From NCBI GenBank assembly GCA_964396055.1, contig CAYNDV010000017.1, positions 1-50,667 on the forward strand: a stretch of 50,667 bases of DNA. The letters run 5' to 3'. The position numbers were made by a program, and so were the translations under genes. The notes under the pieces were generated by a model. That model was not told where the DNA came from, ran no database searches, and saw nothing but the letters and a program-made list of their open reading frames with translations. This DNA comes from CAYJPV01 sp964396055 (lineage in GTDB: Bacteria > Acidobacteriota > Vicinamibacteria > Vicinamibacterales > JAKQTR01). Shown here piece after piece: positions 24,634 to 32,829 of the stretch (its first letter is position 1; each line of letters opens with the position of its first letter).

Positions 24634-25515
24634 ATGACGCAACGACGCAGCGTGCTCCTGGCGGTGCTGGTCCTGCTGGCCGTGTCGGCGGTCCCGATCG
24701 ACGCGGCCAACAAGGAGCATCAGCAGATGATGGCCGACCTGCGGATCCTGCAGCAGCAGACGCAGATCCTGCAGGCGCAGCTGGCCGCCCTGGCCGAGAC
24801 GCTCAAGGCCGTGACGGCGCGGATTGACGAACAGTCCGGCGTGAACCGGAAGGCGTTCGCGGACTCGCGGCTGCAGGTGGACGCCGTGACGGGCGATCTG
24901 CGCGTGGTCCGTGAGAAGGTGGACGAGACCAACGTGCGCATCAGCTCGCTGTCGCAGGAGGTGGAGGCGCTGCGCCAGGCGCAGGCCGCCGCCGCCCAGG
25001 CCGCGGCGGTGCCGCCCGCGGGCGCACCCGGTGACCCGTCCGCCGCGCCCGCGGCGCAACCGGGCGCGACAACGCCGCCGCCCGCGGCTCCGCCCATGGG
25101 CCAGGCGGCCGGGTCGCTCAATCCCGGGACCTCGCCCCAGAAACTCTTCGAGTCGGCCCGTGCCGACTACTACGTCGGCCAGTGGAGCCTGGCCATCCAG
25201 GGCTTCGAGACCTATCTCAAGACGTTCCCGAAGTCGGACCTCACCGACGATGCGCAGTACTACATCGGCGAGACGCACTACGCCTCCGGCAAGTTCCGGG
25301 AGGCCGTGGAGGCGTACGACCGCCTGATCGCCGCCTGGCCGGCCAGCAATACCCTGCCCGACGCGTATTACAAGCGCGGCCTGGCGCTGAACGCCCTCGG
25401 CCAGCTGCCGCAGGCGCGCGAGTCGTTCGAGTTCGTGGTGAAGACCTATCCCGACAGCGTCGCCGGACAGCTCGCCAGACAGCAGCTCGACCGGCTCAAC
25501 AACCCCCGCAAGTAA
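24634..25515 (+). CDS. cpoB: Tol-Pal cell division coordinator CpoB/YbgF (293 aa)
   Basis: This is a periplasmic protein of the Tol-Pal locus. The signal peptide (1-24) is followed by a Gln-rich coiled coil (26-118) for trimerisation, an Ala/Pro-rich linker (119-165), and a C-terminal TPR domain (167-293) with repeats such as 'LFESARADYYVGQWSLAIQGFETYLKTFP' recognisable by their SDLTDDAQYYIGETHY spacing. In other bacteria it coordinates wall synthesis with outer-membrane constriction. It is last of the tol genes and is followed 26 nt later by ssb, so ssb may be read from the same transcript. Confidence 0.9.
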   Translation: MTQRRSVLLAVLVLLAVSAVPIDAANKEHQQMMADLRILQQQTQILQAQLAALAETLKAVTARIDEQSGVNRKAFADSRLQVDAVTGDLRVVREKVDETNVRISSLSQEVEALRQAQAAAAQAAAVPPAGAPGDPSAAPAAQPGATTPPPAAPPMGQAAGSLNPGTSPQKLFESARADYYVGQWSLAIQGFETYLKTFPKSDLTDDAQYYIGETHYASGKFREAVEAYDRLIAAWPASNTLPDAYYKRGLALNALGQLPQARESFEFVVKTYPDSVAGQLARQQLDRLNNPRK

Positions 25516-25541
25516 GGCGGCGGCACGGAGAACACCGACTC

Positions 25542-25967
25542 ATGGCACGCAGTCACAACCGCATCATCCTGATCGGCAACCTGGGCCGCGACGCCGAGGT
25601 GCGCGTCACCCCGGGCGGCAAGTCGGTGGCCACCACCACCATCGCCATCAACGACCCGGCCAAGAAGGACGAGACCGGCAAGCCCGGCACCGAGTGGTAC
25701 CGCCTCAAGATCTGGGGGCGGCAGGCCGACAACCTGCGGCAGTTCCTCGTGAAGGGCAAGCAGATCTACGTGGAAGGCCGGTTGTCGATTCAGACCTGGA
25801 AGGACCGCGAGGGGCGCGACCGGTACACGCCGGAAGTGTCCGTGGATCAGGTACTCCTGCTGGGCAGCGCCGGCGGCGGCTCCGGTTCGTACGAGCGCGA
25901 AGCCGCTCCCGTGGAGGACACGGAACTCGCCCACGACGATCCGGCCGCCGACGATATCCCCTTCTAG
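25542..25967 (+). CDS. ssb: Single-stranded DNA-binding protein (141 aa)
   Basis: The OB-fold domain (1-108) has 'NRIILIGNLGRDAEVRVTPGG', 'TEWYRLKIWGRQADN' and 'VKGKQIYVEGRL'. A Gly/Ser-rich linker and an acidic C-terminal tail follow, ending in DDIPF, the conserved peptide that recruits replication and repair proteins. Length is a little short of typical SSB (160-180), owing to a brief linker. The start is ATG 25542 with CGGAG upstream. It binds ssDNA as a tetramer during replication and repair; there may be another ssb elsewhere in the genome, since this one is not next to rpsF/rpsR. Confidence 0.93.
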   Translation: MARSHNRIILIGNLGRDAEVRVTPGGKSVATTTIAINDPAKKDETGKPGTEWYRLKIWGRQADNLRQFLVKGKQIYVEGRLSIQTWKDREGRDRYTPEVSVDQVLLLGSAGGGSGSYEREAAPVEDTELAHDDPAADDIPF

Positions 25968-25987
25968 GGGCGGGTGGCGCGGGGTCT

Positions 25988-26009
25988 GGGGCGGGAGCGG
26001 TCCCGCCCC
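25988..26009. terminator. GC-rich hairpin between convergent ssb and the cupin gene
   Basis: A perfect 9-bp stem (25988-25996 with 26001-26009) surrounds a 4-nt loop, with C-rich sequence after it and no T-run. It lies 21 nt after the ssb stop and 14 nt before the convergent cupin gene stop. It is a plausible end point for the tol-pal-ssb transcript. Confidence 0.5.
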
Positions 26010-26022
26010 CCGCCCCCCGTCC

Positions 26023-26403
26023 CTAGGAACTCCTGCCGTACCGATCCTCGAGCCGGACCACGTCTTCGACTTCCGGCGTCGAGACCTCGAAGAGGTCGCA
26101 GTCCTCGATGGCCGTCATCCGGTGCACCTGGCCAGGCGTCACGTGGATGCGCTCGCCCGGCCCCATCTCGCGCCCCACCAGGCGTTCCCCTTCCTGGATC
26201 TCGAACAACAGGCGCCCGCTGTACACGAAGATCGTCTCTTCCTTGACGTTGTGGTATTGCAGGCTCAACGCGTGGCCCGCGGCGACGTGGAGGATCTTGC
26301 CCACGTACCGCTCGGTGCGGGCCCACCACAACTCGTAGCCCCACGGCTTTTCCACGCGCGTCACACTGCCGTTCAGCACATCACTCACGATCGCGTCCTC
26401 CAT
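26023..26403 (-). CDS. Small cupin, mannose-6-phosphate isomerase type II-like (126 aa)
   Basis: This is a single cupin domain. 'RVEKPWGYELWWA' matches the start of the type II phosphomannose isomerase cupin. Metal-binding cupin motifs follow: 'GHALSLQYHNVKEETIFVYSG' (His and Glu ligands) and 'GQVHRMTAIED'. It corresponds to the isolated C-terminal cupin of bifunctional mannose-1-P guanylyltransferase/isomerase proteins, without the transferase. ATG 26403 overlaps the ptsI end by 23 nt; GTG 26388 is an alternative with less overlap. It is the last gene of the long - strand run. A role in sugar-phosphate metabolism or sugar-nucleotide supply is inferred. Confidence 0.78.
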   Translation of the reverse strand: MEDAIVSDVLNGSVTRVEKPWGYELWWARTERYVGKILHVAAGHALSLQYHNVKEETIFVYSGRLLFEIQEGERLVGREMGPGERIHVTPGQVHRMTAIEDCDLFEVSTPEVEDVVRLEDRYGRSS

Positions 26404-28171
26404 TGACGGCGTCGACCCGTTCGCGACGGTCGAGCCGGGCCAGGGTCTCCTCCACAAGGGCCGCCACTTCGCGGCCCGTCCGCCTCCGCAGCGCCGTCCG
26501 TGCCAGTTGCCAGCTGTCCCGCAGAGACATCCGCCCGATGAGCGCCCGGGCCGCCGGGATCGAGGCGGGGTTCATCGAGAACGCCGTCACGCCCAGGCCC
26601 AGCAGCACCGCGAGTGACGCCGGATCGCCGGCCATCTCGCCGCACACGGACAACGTCCGCCGGCGCGACCGCGCGGCGGACAGCACGAACCGGATCACGC
26701 GCAGGATGGCCGGGTGGAGCGGCTCGTACAGGCCGGCCATGCGGCCGTCCGACCGATCCACGGCCAGGCAGTACTGCACCAGATCGTTGGTGCCGATGCT
26801 GAAGAACTCGACTTCGTCGGCGAGCAGATCGGCGGTCAGGGCGGCCGACGGCACCTCGATCATGGCGCCGACCGGCATCACAGGACGGAGCCCGTCGGCG
26901 GCCGACACCTCGACCTCGACGGCGCGCAGCGCGGCGCGCGCATCGCGCAGTTCGTCCAGGGACGTCACGAAGGGAAACAGCACGCGCACGTGCCCGTGGC
27001 GCGCCGCGCGCACGAGGGCCCGCAACTGCCGGCCGAACACCTCGCGGCGGCTCAGGCTCAGCCGGATGGCCCGCATGCCGAGCGGCCCCCGGTGCGACTC
27101 CCCCCCGCTCTCCTCGTGAAGGCCGCTGGCGCCATCGGCCTGCGCTTCGTCGAGGTCGAAGGTCCGGATGGTCACGGGCAGCGGCGCCATGCTGGCCGCC
27201 AGGTCGCGGTAGATCTCGAACTGCTGTTCCTCGCCAAGGGTATCGACGGGCGCGCTGCCCAGCAGGTACTCCGATCGAAACAGGCCGATGCCCTGCGCGC
27301 CGGCCGCCCGGGCCGCCTCGGTCTCCGATGGCAGCTCGATGTTGGCCTCCAGGGTGATCGCCACGCCGTCGGCGGTCACCGCCGGCGCCGCCGCCGCGGC
27401 CGCCTTGCGGGTGCGCGCCCGGCTCCGTCCCTGCCGCTCGCGGGCCGATTCGATCGACACCGGGTCCGGATCGACGACGACCTCGCCGGCGGTGCCGTCC
27501 ACCAGCACGAACGCGCCGGGGCGCACGACGCCGGTGGCACCCGCCGCCCCGGCGACCGCCGGCAGCCCGAGCGAGCGGGCGAGAATCGCGGAATGATGGG
27601 TGTAGCTGCCGGCGTCCATCACCAGGCCGACCACCCGGCGCCGGTCCAGCTGGCCCGCCACCGACGGCGGCAGCTCGTCGGCCACCAGCACGGATCCTTC
27701 GGCCAGCCCCCCCAGCAGGTCGCGGCGCTCACCCCCCTCGACCTGCAGGTTGCGGCGGAGACGCCCGACCACGTCGGCCACATCGCCGCGGCGCTCGCGC
27801 AGGTACTCGTCGCCGACGCTCGCGAAGACGGCGCAGATGTCATCGAAGGCGCGCTGCACGGCCCACTCGGCGTTGACGAGGTCGGCGGCGATGATCTCCC
27901 TGGCCCGGGGCACGAGCAGCCGGTCGTCCAGCATCAGGAGTTGCGCCTCGAAGAGCTGCGCCAGGTCGGGACCCGCGGTGGCGCTCACCCGTCGCCGGAT
28001 GTCGGCCAGCTGCTGCCGGGCCAGCGACTCGGCGCGGCCGAGGCGGGAGAGTTCGTGATCGACGGCCGCCGGCGTGACGGCGTAGCGCAGCGCGAGCGGG
28101 TGCTGCAGCAGCAGCACCGCCGGACCCCAGGCCACGCCGGGTGAGGCCGCGATGCCGCTCAGGCGGTGCAC
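26381..28171 (-). CDS. ptsI: PTS enzyme I, phosphoenolpyruvate-protein phosphotransferase (596 aa)
   Basis: EI takes phosphate from PEP to HPr. It has an N-terminal HPr-binding and phospho-His domain with active His193 in 'SYTHHSAILARSLGLPAV'. A linker and PEP-binding TIM barrel follow, with 'GIGLFRSEYL', 'RGPLGMRAIRLSL', 'EFFSIGTNDLVQYCLAVDR' and catalytic Cys in 'LSVCGEMAGDP'. The His motif is slightly atypical (GSYTHHSAI rather than GGxTSHxAI). A Lys/Arg/Ala-rich insertion lies near 250-270. GTG 28171 starts 'VHRLSGIAASPG' and overlaps the ptsH stop by 13 nt. Length is normal. No EIIB or EIIC gene is nearby. Confidence 0.93.
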   Translation of the reverse strand: MHRLSGIAASPGVAWGPAVLLLQHPLALRYAVTPAAVDHELSRLGRAESLARQQLADIRRRVSATAGPDLAQLFEAQLLMLDDRLLVPRAREIIAADLVNAEWAVQRAFDDICAVFASVGDEYLRERRGDVADVVGRLRRNLQVEGGERRDLLGGLAEGSVLVADELPPSVAGQLDRRRVVGLVMDAGSYTHHSAILARSLGLPAVAGAAGATGVVRPGAFVLVDGTAGEVVVDPDPVSIESARERQGRSRARTRKAAAAAAPAVTADGVAITLEANIELPSETEAARAAGAQGIGLFRSEYLLGSAPVDTLGEEQQFEIYRDLAASMAPLPVTIRTFDLDEAQADGASGLHEESGGESHRGPLGMRAIRLSLSRREVFGRQLRALVRAARHGHVRVLFPFVTSLDELRDARAALRAVEVEVSAADGLRPVMPVGAMIEVPSAALTADLLADEVEFFSIGTNDLVQYCLAVDRSDGRMAGLYEPLHPAILRVIRFVLSAARSRRRTLSVCGEMAGDPASLAVLLGLGVTAFSMNPASIPAARALIGRMSLRDSWQLARTALRRRTGREVAALVEETLARLDRRERVDAVNGGRDRE

Positions 28172-28437
28172 ACGCCCTCCCCGAAGCCGGACGCGACCAG
28201 GCGGCACAGCGCCTCGATGGCCTCCCGCTCGTCGGGCCCCTCAGCTGCCACCGTGATGTCGCTGCCGCGCGACGCGGCCAGCAGGAGGATGCCGAGGATG
28301 CTCTTGCCGTCGACCGTGCGGGCGCCGCGGGTGACGGCAATCCTGGCCTGGAAGGCGCTCGCGGTGTGCACGAAGCGCGCCGCGGCGCGCGCGTGCATGC
28401 CCAGGGCGTTGGTGATGGGCAGGGTCCGGACGGTCAT
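28159..28437 (-). CDS. ptsH: HPr phosphocarrier protein (92 aa)
   Basis: HPr has His15 in 'GMHARAAARF', the site phosphorylated by EI, and Ser46 in 'GKSILGILLLAA', exactly where HprK phosphorylates HPr in Firmicutes. The KSILG context resembles the HPr-kinase recognition helix. With hprK three genes upstream, a dual phosphorylation switch is likely. Length is a little above the usual 85-88 because of the C-terminal end. It begins 1 nt after the EIIA stop and overlaps ptsI, so translation of EIIA, HPr and EI is probably coupled. Confidence 0.95.
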   Translation of the reverse strand: MTVRTLPITNALGMHARAAARFVHTASAFQARIAVTRGARTVDGKSILGILLLAASRGSDITVAAEGPDEREAIEALCRLVASGFGEGVCTA

Positions 28438-28438
28438 C

Positions 28439-28849
28439 TCATCCCTTCGTCTCGCCGAGCATCAGGTCGGACGCCACGTGGATCGCCTTGCGCCCCGTGT
28501 CGCGCAGTTCGCGGGCCACGGCCATGAGCGTGCCGGACCCCCGCAGGCCGGCCAGCTTGATCAGCATCGGCAGGTTGACGCCGGTGACGACCTCGACCCG
28601 GTCGGGCTCGAGGAACGTCATGCCGAGGTTCGACGGGGTGCCGCCGAACATGTCGGTGAGCACCAGGACGCCGCTGCCCTCCTGCATCCGCTGGATGGCC
28701 TGGCGGATCTCCTCGCGGGCGTCCTCCACGTCGTCGTGCCAGCCGATGGACACGGCCGAGAACTGCGGGAGGTCGCCGACGATGGCCTCGGCGGCGTTGA
28801 CGAGCTCACGTGCCAGCTGCCCGTGCGTGACCACCACTACGCCAATCAC
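28439..28849 (-). CDS. PTS mannose-family EIIA component (136 aa)
   Basis: This is a single EIIA domain of the mannose/fructose/sorbose family: 'VIGVVVVTHGQLAREL' with active His9, then 'LVLTDMFGGTPSNL', the hallmark loop near the phosphate site. GTG 28849 is preceded by AAGGAGG, one of the best ribosome-binding sites in the window; an in-frame GTG at 28864 precedes that site. No EIIB, EIIC or EIID is present, so it probably receives phosphate from HPr as a signal and not for transport (inference). It lies between rapZ and ptsH. Confidence 0.92.
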   Translation of the reverse strand: MIGVVVVTHGQLARELVNAAEAIVGDLPQFSAVSIGWHDDVEDAREEIRQAIQRMQEGSGVLVLTDMFGGTPSNLGMTFLEPDRVEVVTGVNLPMLIKLAGLRGSGTLMAVARELRDTGRKAIHVASDLMLGETKG

Positions 28850-28874
28850 AGGTCCTCCTTCCACCCGCCGGCGA

Positions 28875-29792
28875 TCACGACCGCGGCGCGAGGTCGCGGT
28901 GGCGGACGTGCAGCCGCGTGCCCTCGACCGCCGCCAGTGCGCGGCGCAGGCGCTCCGCCACGTACACGGATCGGTGCTGCCCGCCGGTGCAGCCGATCGC
29001 GACGGTGAGGTACGTCTTGCCCTCGTCCCCGTAATGCGGCATCAGGAACTGCAGCAGGGCCGCCAGGCGATCCACCGTGTCCTGGGTGACCGCGTGGCGC
29101 TCCATGTACTCCACGACGGGCAGGTCGCGTCCCGTCAGTTCGCGCAGCCGCGGCGTGAAGTGGGGGTTCGGCAGGTAGCGCACGTCGAAGACGAGGTCGG
29201 CCTCGAGCGGCAGGCCGTGCTTGAAGCCGAAGCTGAGCAGGGTCACCTGCAGGCGGCGCGCGTGTCGCGCGCCGCGGGCGATGGCCGTGAACGCCTCGCG
29301 CAGCTCGTGCACGGTCAGCGACGTCGTATCGACGATGTCGTCGGCCAGGGCCCGGATGGGCGCCATCCGCCGGCGCTCTTCGAGGATGCCTTCGCGCACG
29401 GGACGGCTGTGGGCCAGCGGGTGCGGCCGCCGGGTCTCGCTGAACCGGCGCACGAGCGCCGCATCGGCGGCCTCCAGGAAGATGAGCACGGGCGACAGGC
29501 CCCGCTGACGACGCAAGCGGCGCCATGCCGCGGGGAACTCGCGCAGGAACGATCCCTCACGGACGTCGACGACGATCGCGACCTTCTCGAGGTCGGCCCC
29601 GGCGCGGCTGGCCAGCGACGCCAGCATCGGCACCAGGCTCGTCGGCAGGTTGTCCACGCAGAAGTACCCCAGATCCTCGAGGGCGCGGATCGCCTGGGAC
29701 TTGCCGGCGCCCGACAGCCCGGTCAGCACGATGAACCGGGCCTGGACGGCCTGGCGTTCCGTTCGCCCCCCCCGGCGCCGCGTCGTGGCCAT
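28875..29792 (-). CDS. rapZ: RNase adapter RapZ / YvcJ-family nucleotide-binding protein (305 aa)
   Basis: The P-loop is GLSGAGKS (25-32). Family signatures are 'LEDLGYFCVDNLPTSL', 'SFGFKHGLPLEADLVFDVRYLPNPH' and the C-terminal 'AIGCTGGQHRSVYVAE', where UDP-GlcNAc-type ligands bind. In E. coli RapZ controls GlmZ sRNA decay and GlcN6P synthesis; in B. subtilis YvcJ is a GTPase tied to competence. Which role applies here is unknown. ATG 29792 overlaps the hprK stop by one base (TGATG). The rpoN-hpf-...-rapZ neighbourhood matches proteobacterial and acidobacterial arrangements. Confidence 0.94.
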   Translation of the reverse strand: MATTRRRGGRTERQAVQARFIVLTGLSGAGKSQAIRALEDLGYFCVDNLPTSLVPMLASLASRAGADLEKVAIVVDVREGSFLREFPAAWRRLRRQRGLSPVLIFLEAADAALVRRFSETRRPHPLAHSRPVREGILEERRRMAPIRALADDIVDTTSLTVHELREAFTAIARGARHARRLQVTLLSFGFKHGLPLEADLVFDVRYLPNPHFTPRLRELTGRDLPVVEYMERHAVTQDTVDRLAALLQFLMPHYGDEGKTYLTVAIGCTGGQHRSVYVAERLRRALAAVEGTRLHVRHRDLAPRS

Positions 29793-30793
29793 CAATCGTT
29801 CTCCGCCTCGTCGCCACCCTCGGCCTCGGCGGCGGCGTCATCGGCGGCCGCGTGCAGCTGCCGATCGAGACGGGCGGCCAGCTCCCGCGCGGCATGGTGC
29901 CCGCGCTGGCGGAGCAGCTGGTTGCGGGCGGCCACCTCGACGAGGTTCGCCACGCTCCGGCCGGGCGCCACGGGCATCCGGACAAACGGCACGCGCAGCC
30001 CGAGCACTTCGAAGTAGTGATCGTCGAGGCCCAGGCGCTCGTACTGGCGCCCGGTCTCCCACCGCTCGAGCTGCACGACGAGTTCCACGCGCTTGGAGGC
30101 CCGCGTGGACGCCACGCCGAACAGGTCGCGCACGTTGATGACCCCGAGGCCGCGGATCTCCATGTGGTTCCGCGTCAGCTCCGGGCAGGTGCCGATGAGC
30201 ACCGACTCGGCCCGCCGCCGGATCTCCACGGTGTCGTCGGCCACGAGGCGGTGCCCGCGCAGGACCAGGTCCAGCGCGCACTCGCTCTTGCCGATGCCGC
30301 TCTCGCCCACGATCAGGACGCCGAGGCCGAGGATGTCCATCAGCACGGCGTGCAGGATCGTGCGCTCGGCCAGGCGGTCCTCGAGGAAGGTGGTGAGCTT
30401 CGCGATGGCGATGGGAGTGGCCAGCGCCGTGCGCAGGACGGCGACGCCGGCGCGGTCGGCCTCCACGGGCAGTTCCGGCGGCACGGCGAGGCCGTCGGTG
30501 ACCAGCACGCAGGGGATGGGATGCCGCAGGGTGCGGGCGAGGCTGGCCGCGCGGGCCCCGGGTTCGAGGCTGTCGAGGTAGCCGACCTCGCTGGCCCCGA
30601 AGACGACGACACGGCCGGGCTGCAGGTAGGCGTCGAAGCCGGCCAGCGCGAGGCCCGTCTTCAGGACGTAGGGGTTGAGGATCTGCCGTTCGAGGCCCTG
30701 GCCGCCACACAGCAGTTCGAGCCCCAGGTTGAACGCCTCCGTCCGGGCCCGGAGCAGCCAGCCGACCGAGACGCCGGACGCGGGGGAATCCAT
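29792..30793 (-). CDS. hprK: HPr kinase/phosphorylase HprK (333 aa)
   Basis: This bifunctional enzyme phosphorylates and dephosphorylates Ser46 of HPr. The N-terminal domain (1-135) precedes the catalytic P-loop GESGIGKS (163-170), the 'LVADDTVEI' strand and the family signature 'EIRGLGVINVRDLFG' (212-226). After about 295 comes a low-complexity acidic/alanine tail beyond the usual end. ATG 30793 was taken over GTG 30805; both keep the domain intact. It follows hpf by 23 nt and overlaps rapZ. Together with HPr Ser46 it suggests metabolic sensing by ATP, Pi and sugar phosphates. Confidence 0.95.
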   Translation of the reverse strand: MDSPASGVSVGWLLRARTEAFNLGLELLCGGQGLERQILNPYVLKTGLALAGFDAYLQPGRVVVFGASEVGYLDSLEPGARAASLARTLRHPIPCVLVTDGLAVPPELPVEADRAGVAVLRTALATPIAIAKLTTFLEDRLAERTILHAVLMDILGLGVLIVGESGIGKSECALDLVLRGHRLVADDTVEIRRRAESVLIGTCPELTRNHMEIRGLGVINVRDLFGVASTRASKRVELVVQLERWETGRQYERLGLDDHYFEVLGLRVPFVRMPVAPGRSVANLVEVAARNQLLRQRGHHAARELAARLDRQLHAAADDAAAEAEGGDEAEND

Positions 30794-30816
30794 CGGCGCG
30801 ACCACCCGGCCCGGTC

Positions 30817-31359
30817 TCAGGACCGGGGTTCGATGAGCCCGAGATCGCCGTCGGGCCGGCGGAACATGACGTTGACCTGGTTCGTCTCGTCGTTCCGGAA
30901 GACCACGAACGCGTCGGGCCGTTCGGCCACCGATCCGGCCGCCTCGTCAATCGACATGACGCGCACGGCGTACCGCTTCGCGCGCACGATTCGTTTTGCG
31001 GTGTCAGCGGCGACGGGGGCCCCGCCGGGCGGCACGGGGAGCCGCCGCGCGGGGCGTGCCGCGCGTTTGCGGGTCTCCCACTTGCCCTTGAGGGTGTGGG
31101 CCTGCTGGACGATGCGGTCCACGGCCTCGGCCATGGCCTCGCCCCACGACGTGGCGACGGCCCGGCCCTGCAGCATGTGGCCGCCCCGGGCGTGGACGTG
31201 GATTTCGGCCACGTGGCGGAACTTCTCGAGATACAGCTCGACCTGGCCGGACACGGCGCGCGTGTTCAGCAGCCGCTCGAGCCGTGCCATCTTCTTTTCG
31301 ACCAGGCGCCGCAGCCCGGCCGAGATATCGACGTGCCGTCCGGTGAGTGTGAGTCGCAT
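30817..31359 (-). CDS. hpf: Ribosome hibernation promoting factor, long form (180 aa)
   Basis: The N-terminal S30AE domain (1-100: 'LTLTGRHVDISAGLRRLVEKKMARLERLL', paraphrased by its GRHVDIS and LEKFRH elements) binds the 30S subunit. A basic linker (100-125) and a C-terminal dimerisation domain (126-180) with 'VVRAKRYAVRVMSIDEA' and 'FVVFRNDETNQVNVMFRRPDGDLGLIEP' elements make it the long form that can form 100S ribosome dimers by itself. It lies directly after rpoN (8-nt gap), as in many bacteria, which hints at nutrient-linked control. Confidence 0.94.
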   Translation of the reverse strand: MRLTLTGRHVDISAGLRRLVEKKMARLERLLNTRAVSGQVELYLEKFRHVAEIHVHARGGHMLQGRAVATSWGEAMAEAVDRIVQQAHTLKGKWETRKRAARPARRLPVPPGGAPVAADTAKRIVRAKRYAVRVMSIDEAAGSVAERPDAFVVFRNDETNQVNVMFRRPDGDLGLIEPRS

Positions 31360-31367
31360 GATGGCCT

Positions 31368-32798
31368 CTAGTAGAGCATCTTGCGCTGATTCGAGGTGGG
31401 AATCTTGAGCTCCTCGCGGTACTTCGCGATGGTCCGCCGCGCCAGCACCAGGCCCTCCTTCTGCAGGATGCTGACGATCTTCGAGTCGCTCAGCGGCTTG
31501 CGCGCGTCCTCGGCTTCGATGATCTTCCGGATGCGCTGCTTGATGGTGACCGACGATACGCTCTCGCCGTAGGAGCTGCTGATGCCGCTGTGGAAGAAGA
31601 ACTTCATCTCGAACACGCCCTGGGGCGTGTGCATGTACTTGTTGGTGACCACGCGGCTCACCGTCGACTCGTGCATGCCGATGTCGTTGGCGACATCGCG
31701 CAGCACCAGCGGCCGGAGGTGCTCGATGCCGTGGTCGAGGAAGTCGCGCTGGAAGTTGATGATGCTCGTCGCGACCTTGTGGATCGTCTTCTGCCGCTGC
31801 TCCACCGACTTGATCAGCCAGAGGGCCGACCGGAACTTGTCCTTGACGTACGCCCGCGTCTCCTCGGAGTTGTCCGCGTTCTTGTCGAGCAGCCGGCGGT
31901 ACACCGGGCTCACGCGCAGCTGCGGCAGGCCGTCCTCGTTCAGCACCGCCACGTACTGATCCTCGACCTTGATCACGTACACGTCCGGGATCACGTACGG
32001 GGACGCGTTGCGGTTGTACCGGCTGCCCGGCTTGGGGTCGAGGTGGCGGATGAGCTCGACGTGCTGCTTGATGTCGTCAATCGACAGGCCCAGCTTCTTG
32101 GCAATCTCGGGCACCTGGTGGTTCTGCAGCAGCCGCAGGTGGTCCGTCACGATCTTCTCGGCCGGCGTGCCCTCCTGGCCCAGGTGCCGCAGCTGCAGCC
32201 ACAGGCACTCCTGCAGGTCGCGGGCGGCCACCCCGATCGGATCGAAGGCCTGGATCGTCCGCAGCACCGCTTCCACCCGCTCGGGGGCCCACCCGCCCAT
32301 GCCGGCAATCTCGTCCACCGACGCCACGAGGTACCCGTCGTCGTCCAGGTTGCCGATGATCGCGTCGCCGATGTCCCGGACCGTCTCGTCGCCGGCCTGG
32401 AGCGAGAGCTGCCACCGCAGGTGGTCCGCCAGCGACGTGGTCGTGGACAGCGTGTTCTCGATCGGCGGCAGCTCCTTGACCTCGGTGGGCGCCTTGGGGC
32501 GGTAGCCATCGTCCAGGTAGTCGCCGAAGAAGTAGGCGTAGTCTGAATCCTCCCAGGTGTCGGGCTTCGGCCCCCGGTCGTCGGGGCCCGCCTCGGTCTT
32601 GTCGGGCGCCACGCCGTCGGCCGGCTGCAGATCTTCCCCCTGGATCTCCTCCAGCATGGGGTTTTCGACGATTTCCTGGTTCAGGAGATCCGCCAGCTCC
32701 AGCGTGGACATCGGCAGCAGCTTGATCGCCTGCTGCAGCGACGGCGTCAGGATCAGCTTCTGGACGAGCTTCGTGTGGAGCTTCTGCTGAATCGCCAT
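31368..32798 (-). CDS. rpoN: RNA polymerase sigma-54 factor RpoN (476 aa)
   Basis: Region I (1-50: 'QKLILTPSLQQAIKLLPMSTLEL') interacts with activators. An acidic Region II (55-120) and the core-binding domain follow. The C-terminal DNA-binding part has the HTH ('MHESTVSRVVTNKY') and the RpoN box ARRTIAKYRE (453-462; usual form ARRTVAKYRE). Length is typical. ATG 32798 is the family start; the open frame upstream runs into the lptB-rpoN gap. It directs genes that need enhancer-binding activators. No such activator is in the window, though a NtrY-like kinase lies at 46-50 kb. Confidence 0.96.
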   Translation of the reverse strand: MAIQQKLHTKLVQKLILTPSLQQAIKLLPMSTLELADLLNQEIVENPMLEEIQGEDLQPADGVAPDKTEAGPDDRGPKPDTWEDSDYAYFFGDYLDDGYRPKAPTEVKELPPIENTLSTTTSLADHLRWQLSLQAGDETVRDIGDAIIGNLDDDGYLVASVDEIAGMGGWAPERVEAVLRTIQAFDPIGVAARDLQECLWLQLRHLGQEGTPAEKIVTDHLRLLQNHQVPEIAKKLGLSIDDIKQHVELIRHLDPKPGSRYNRNASPYVIPDVYVIKVEDQYVAVLNEDGLPQLRVSPVYRRLLDKNADNSEETRAYVKDKFRSALWLIKSVEQRQKTIHKVATSIINFQRDFLDHGIEHLRPLVLRDVANDIGMHESTVSRVVTNKYMHTPQGVFEMKFFFHSGISSSYGESVSSVTIKQRIRKIIEAEDARKPLSDSKIVSILQKEGLVLARRTIAKYREELKIPTSNQRKMLY

Positions 32799-32829
32799 GT
32801 CTACACGGAGTCTAGCCCTTCGAGCCTTG

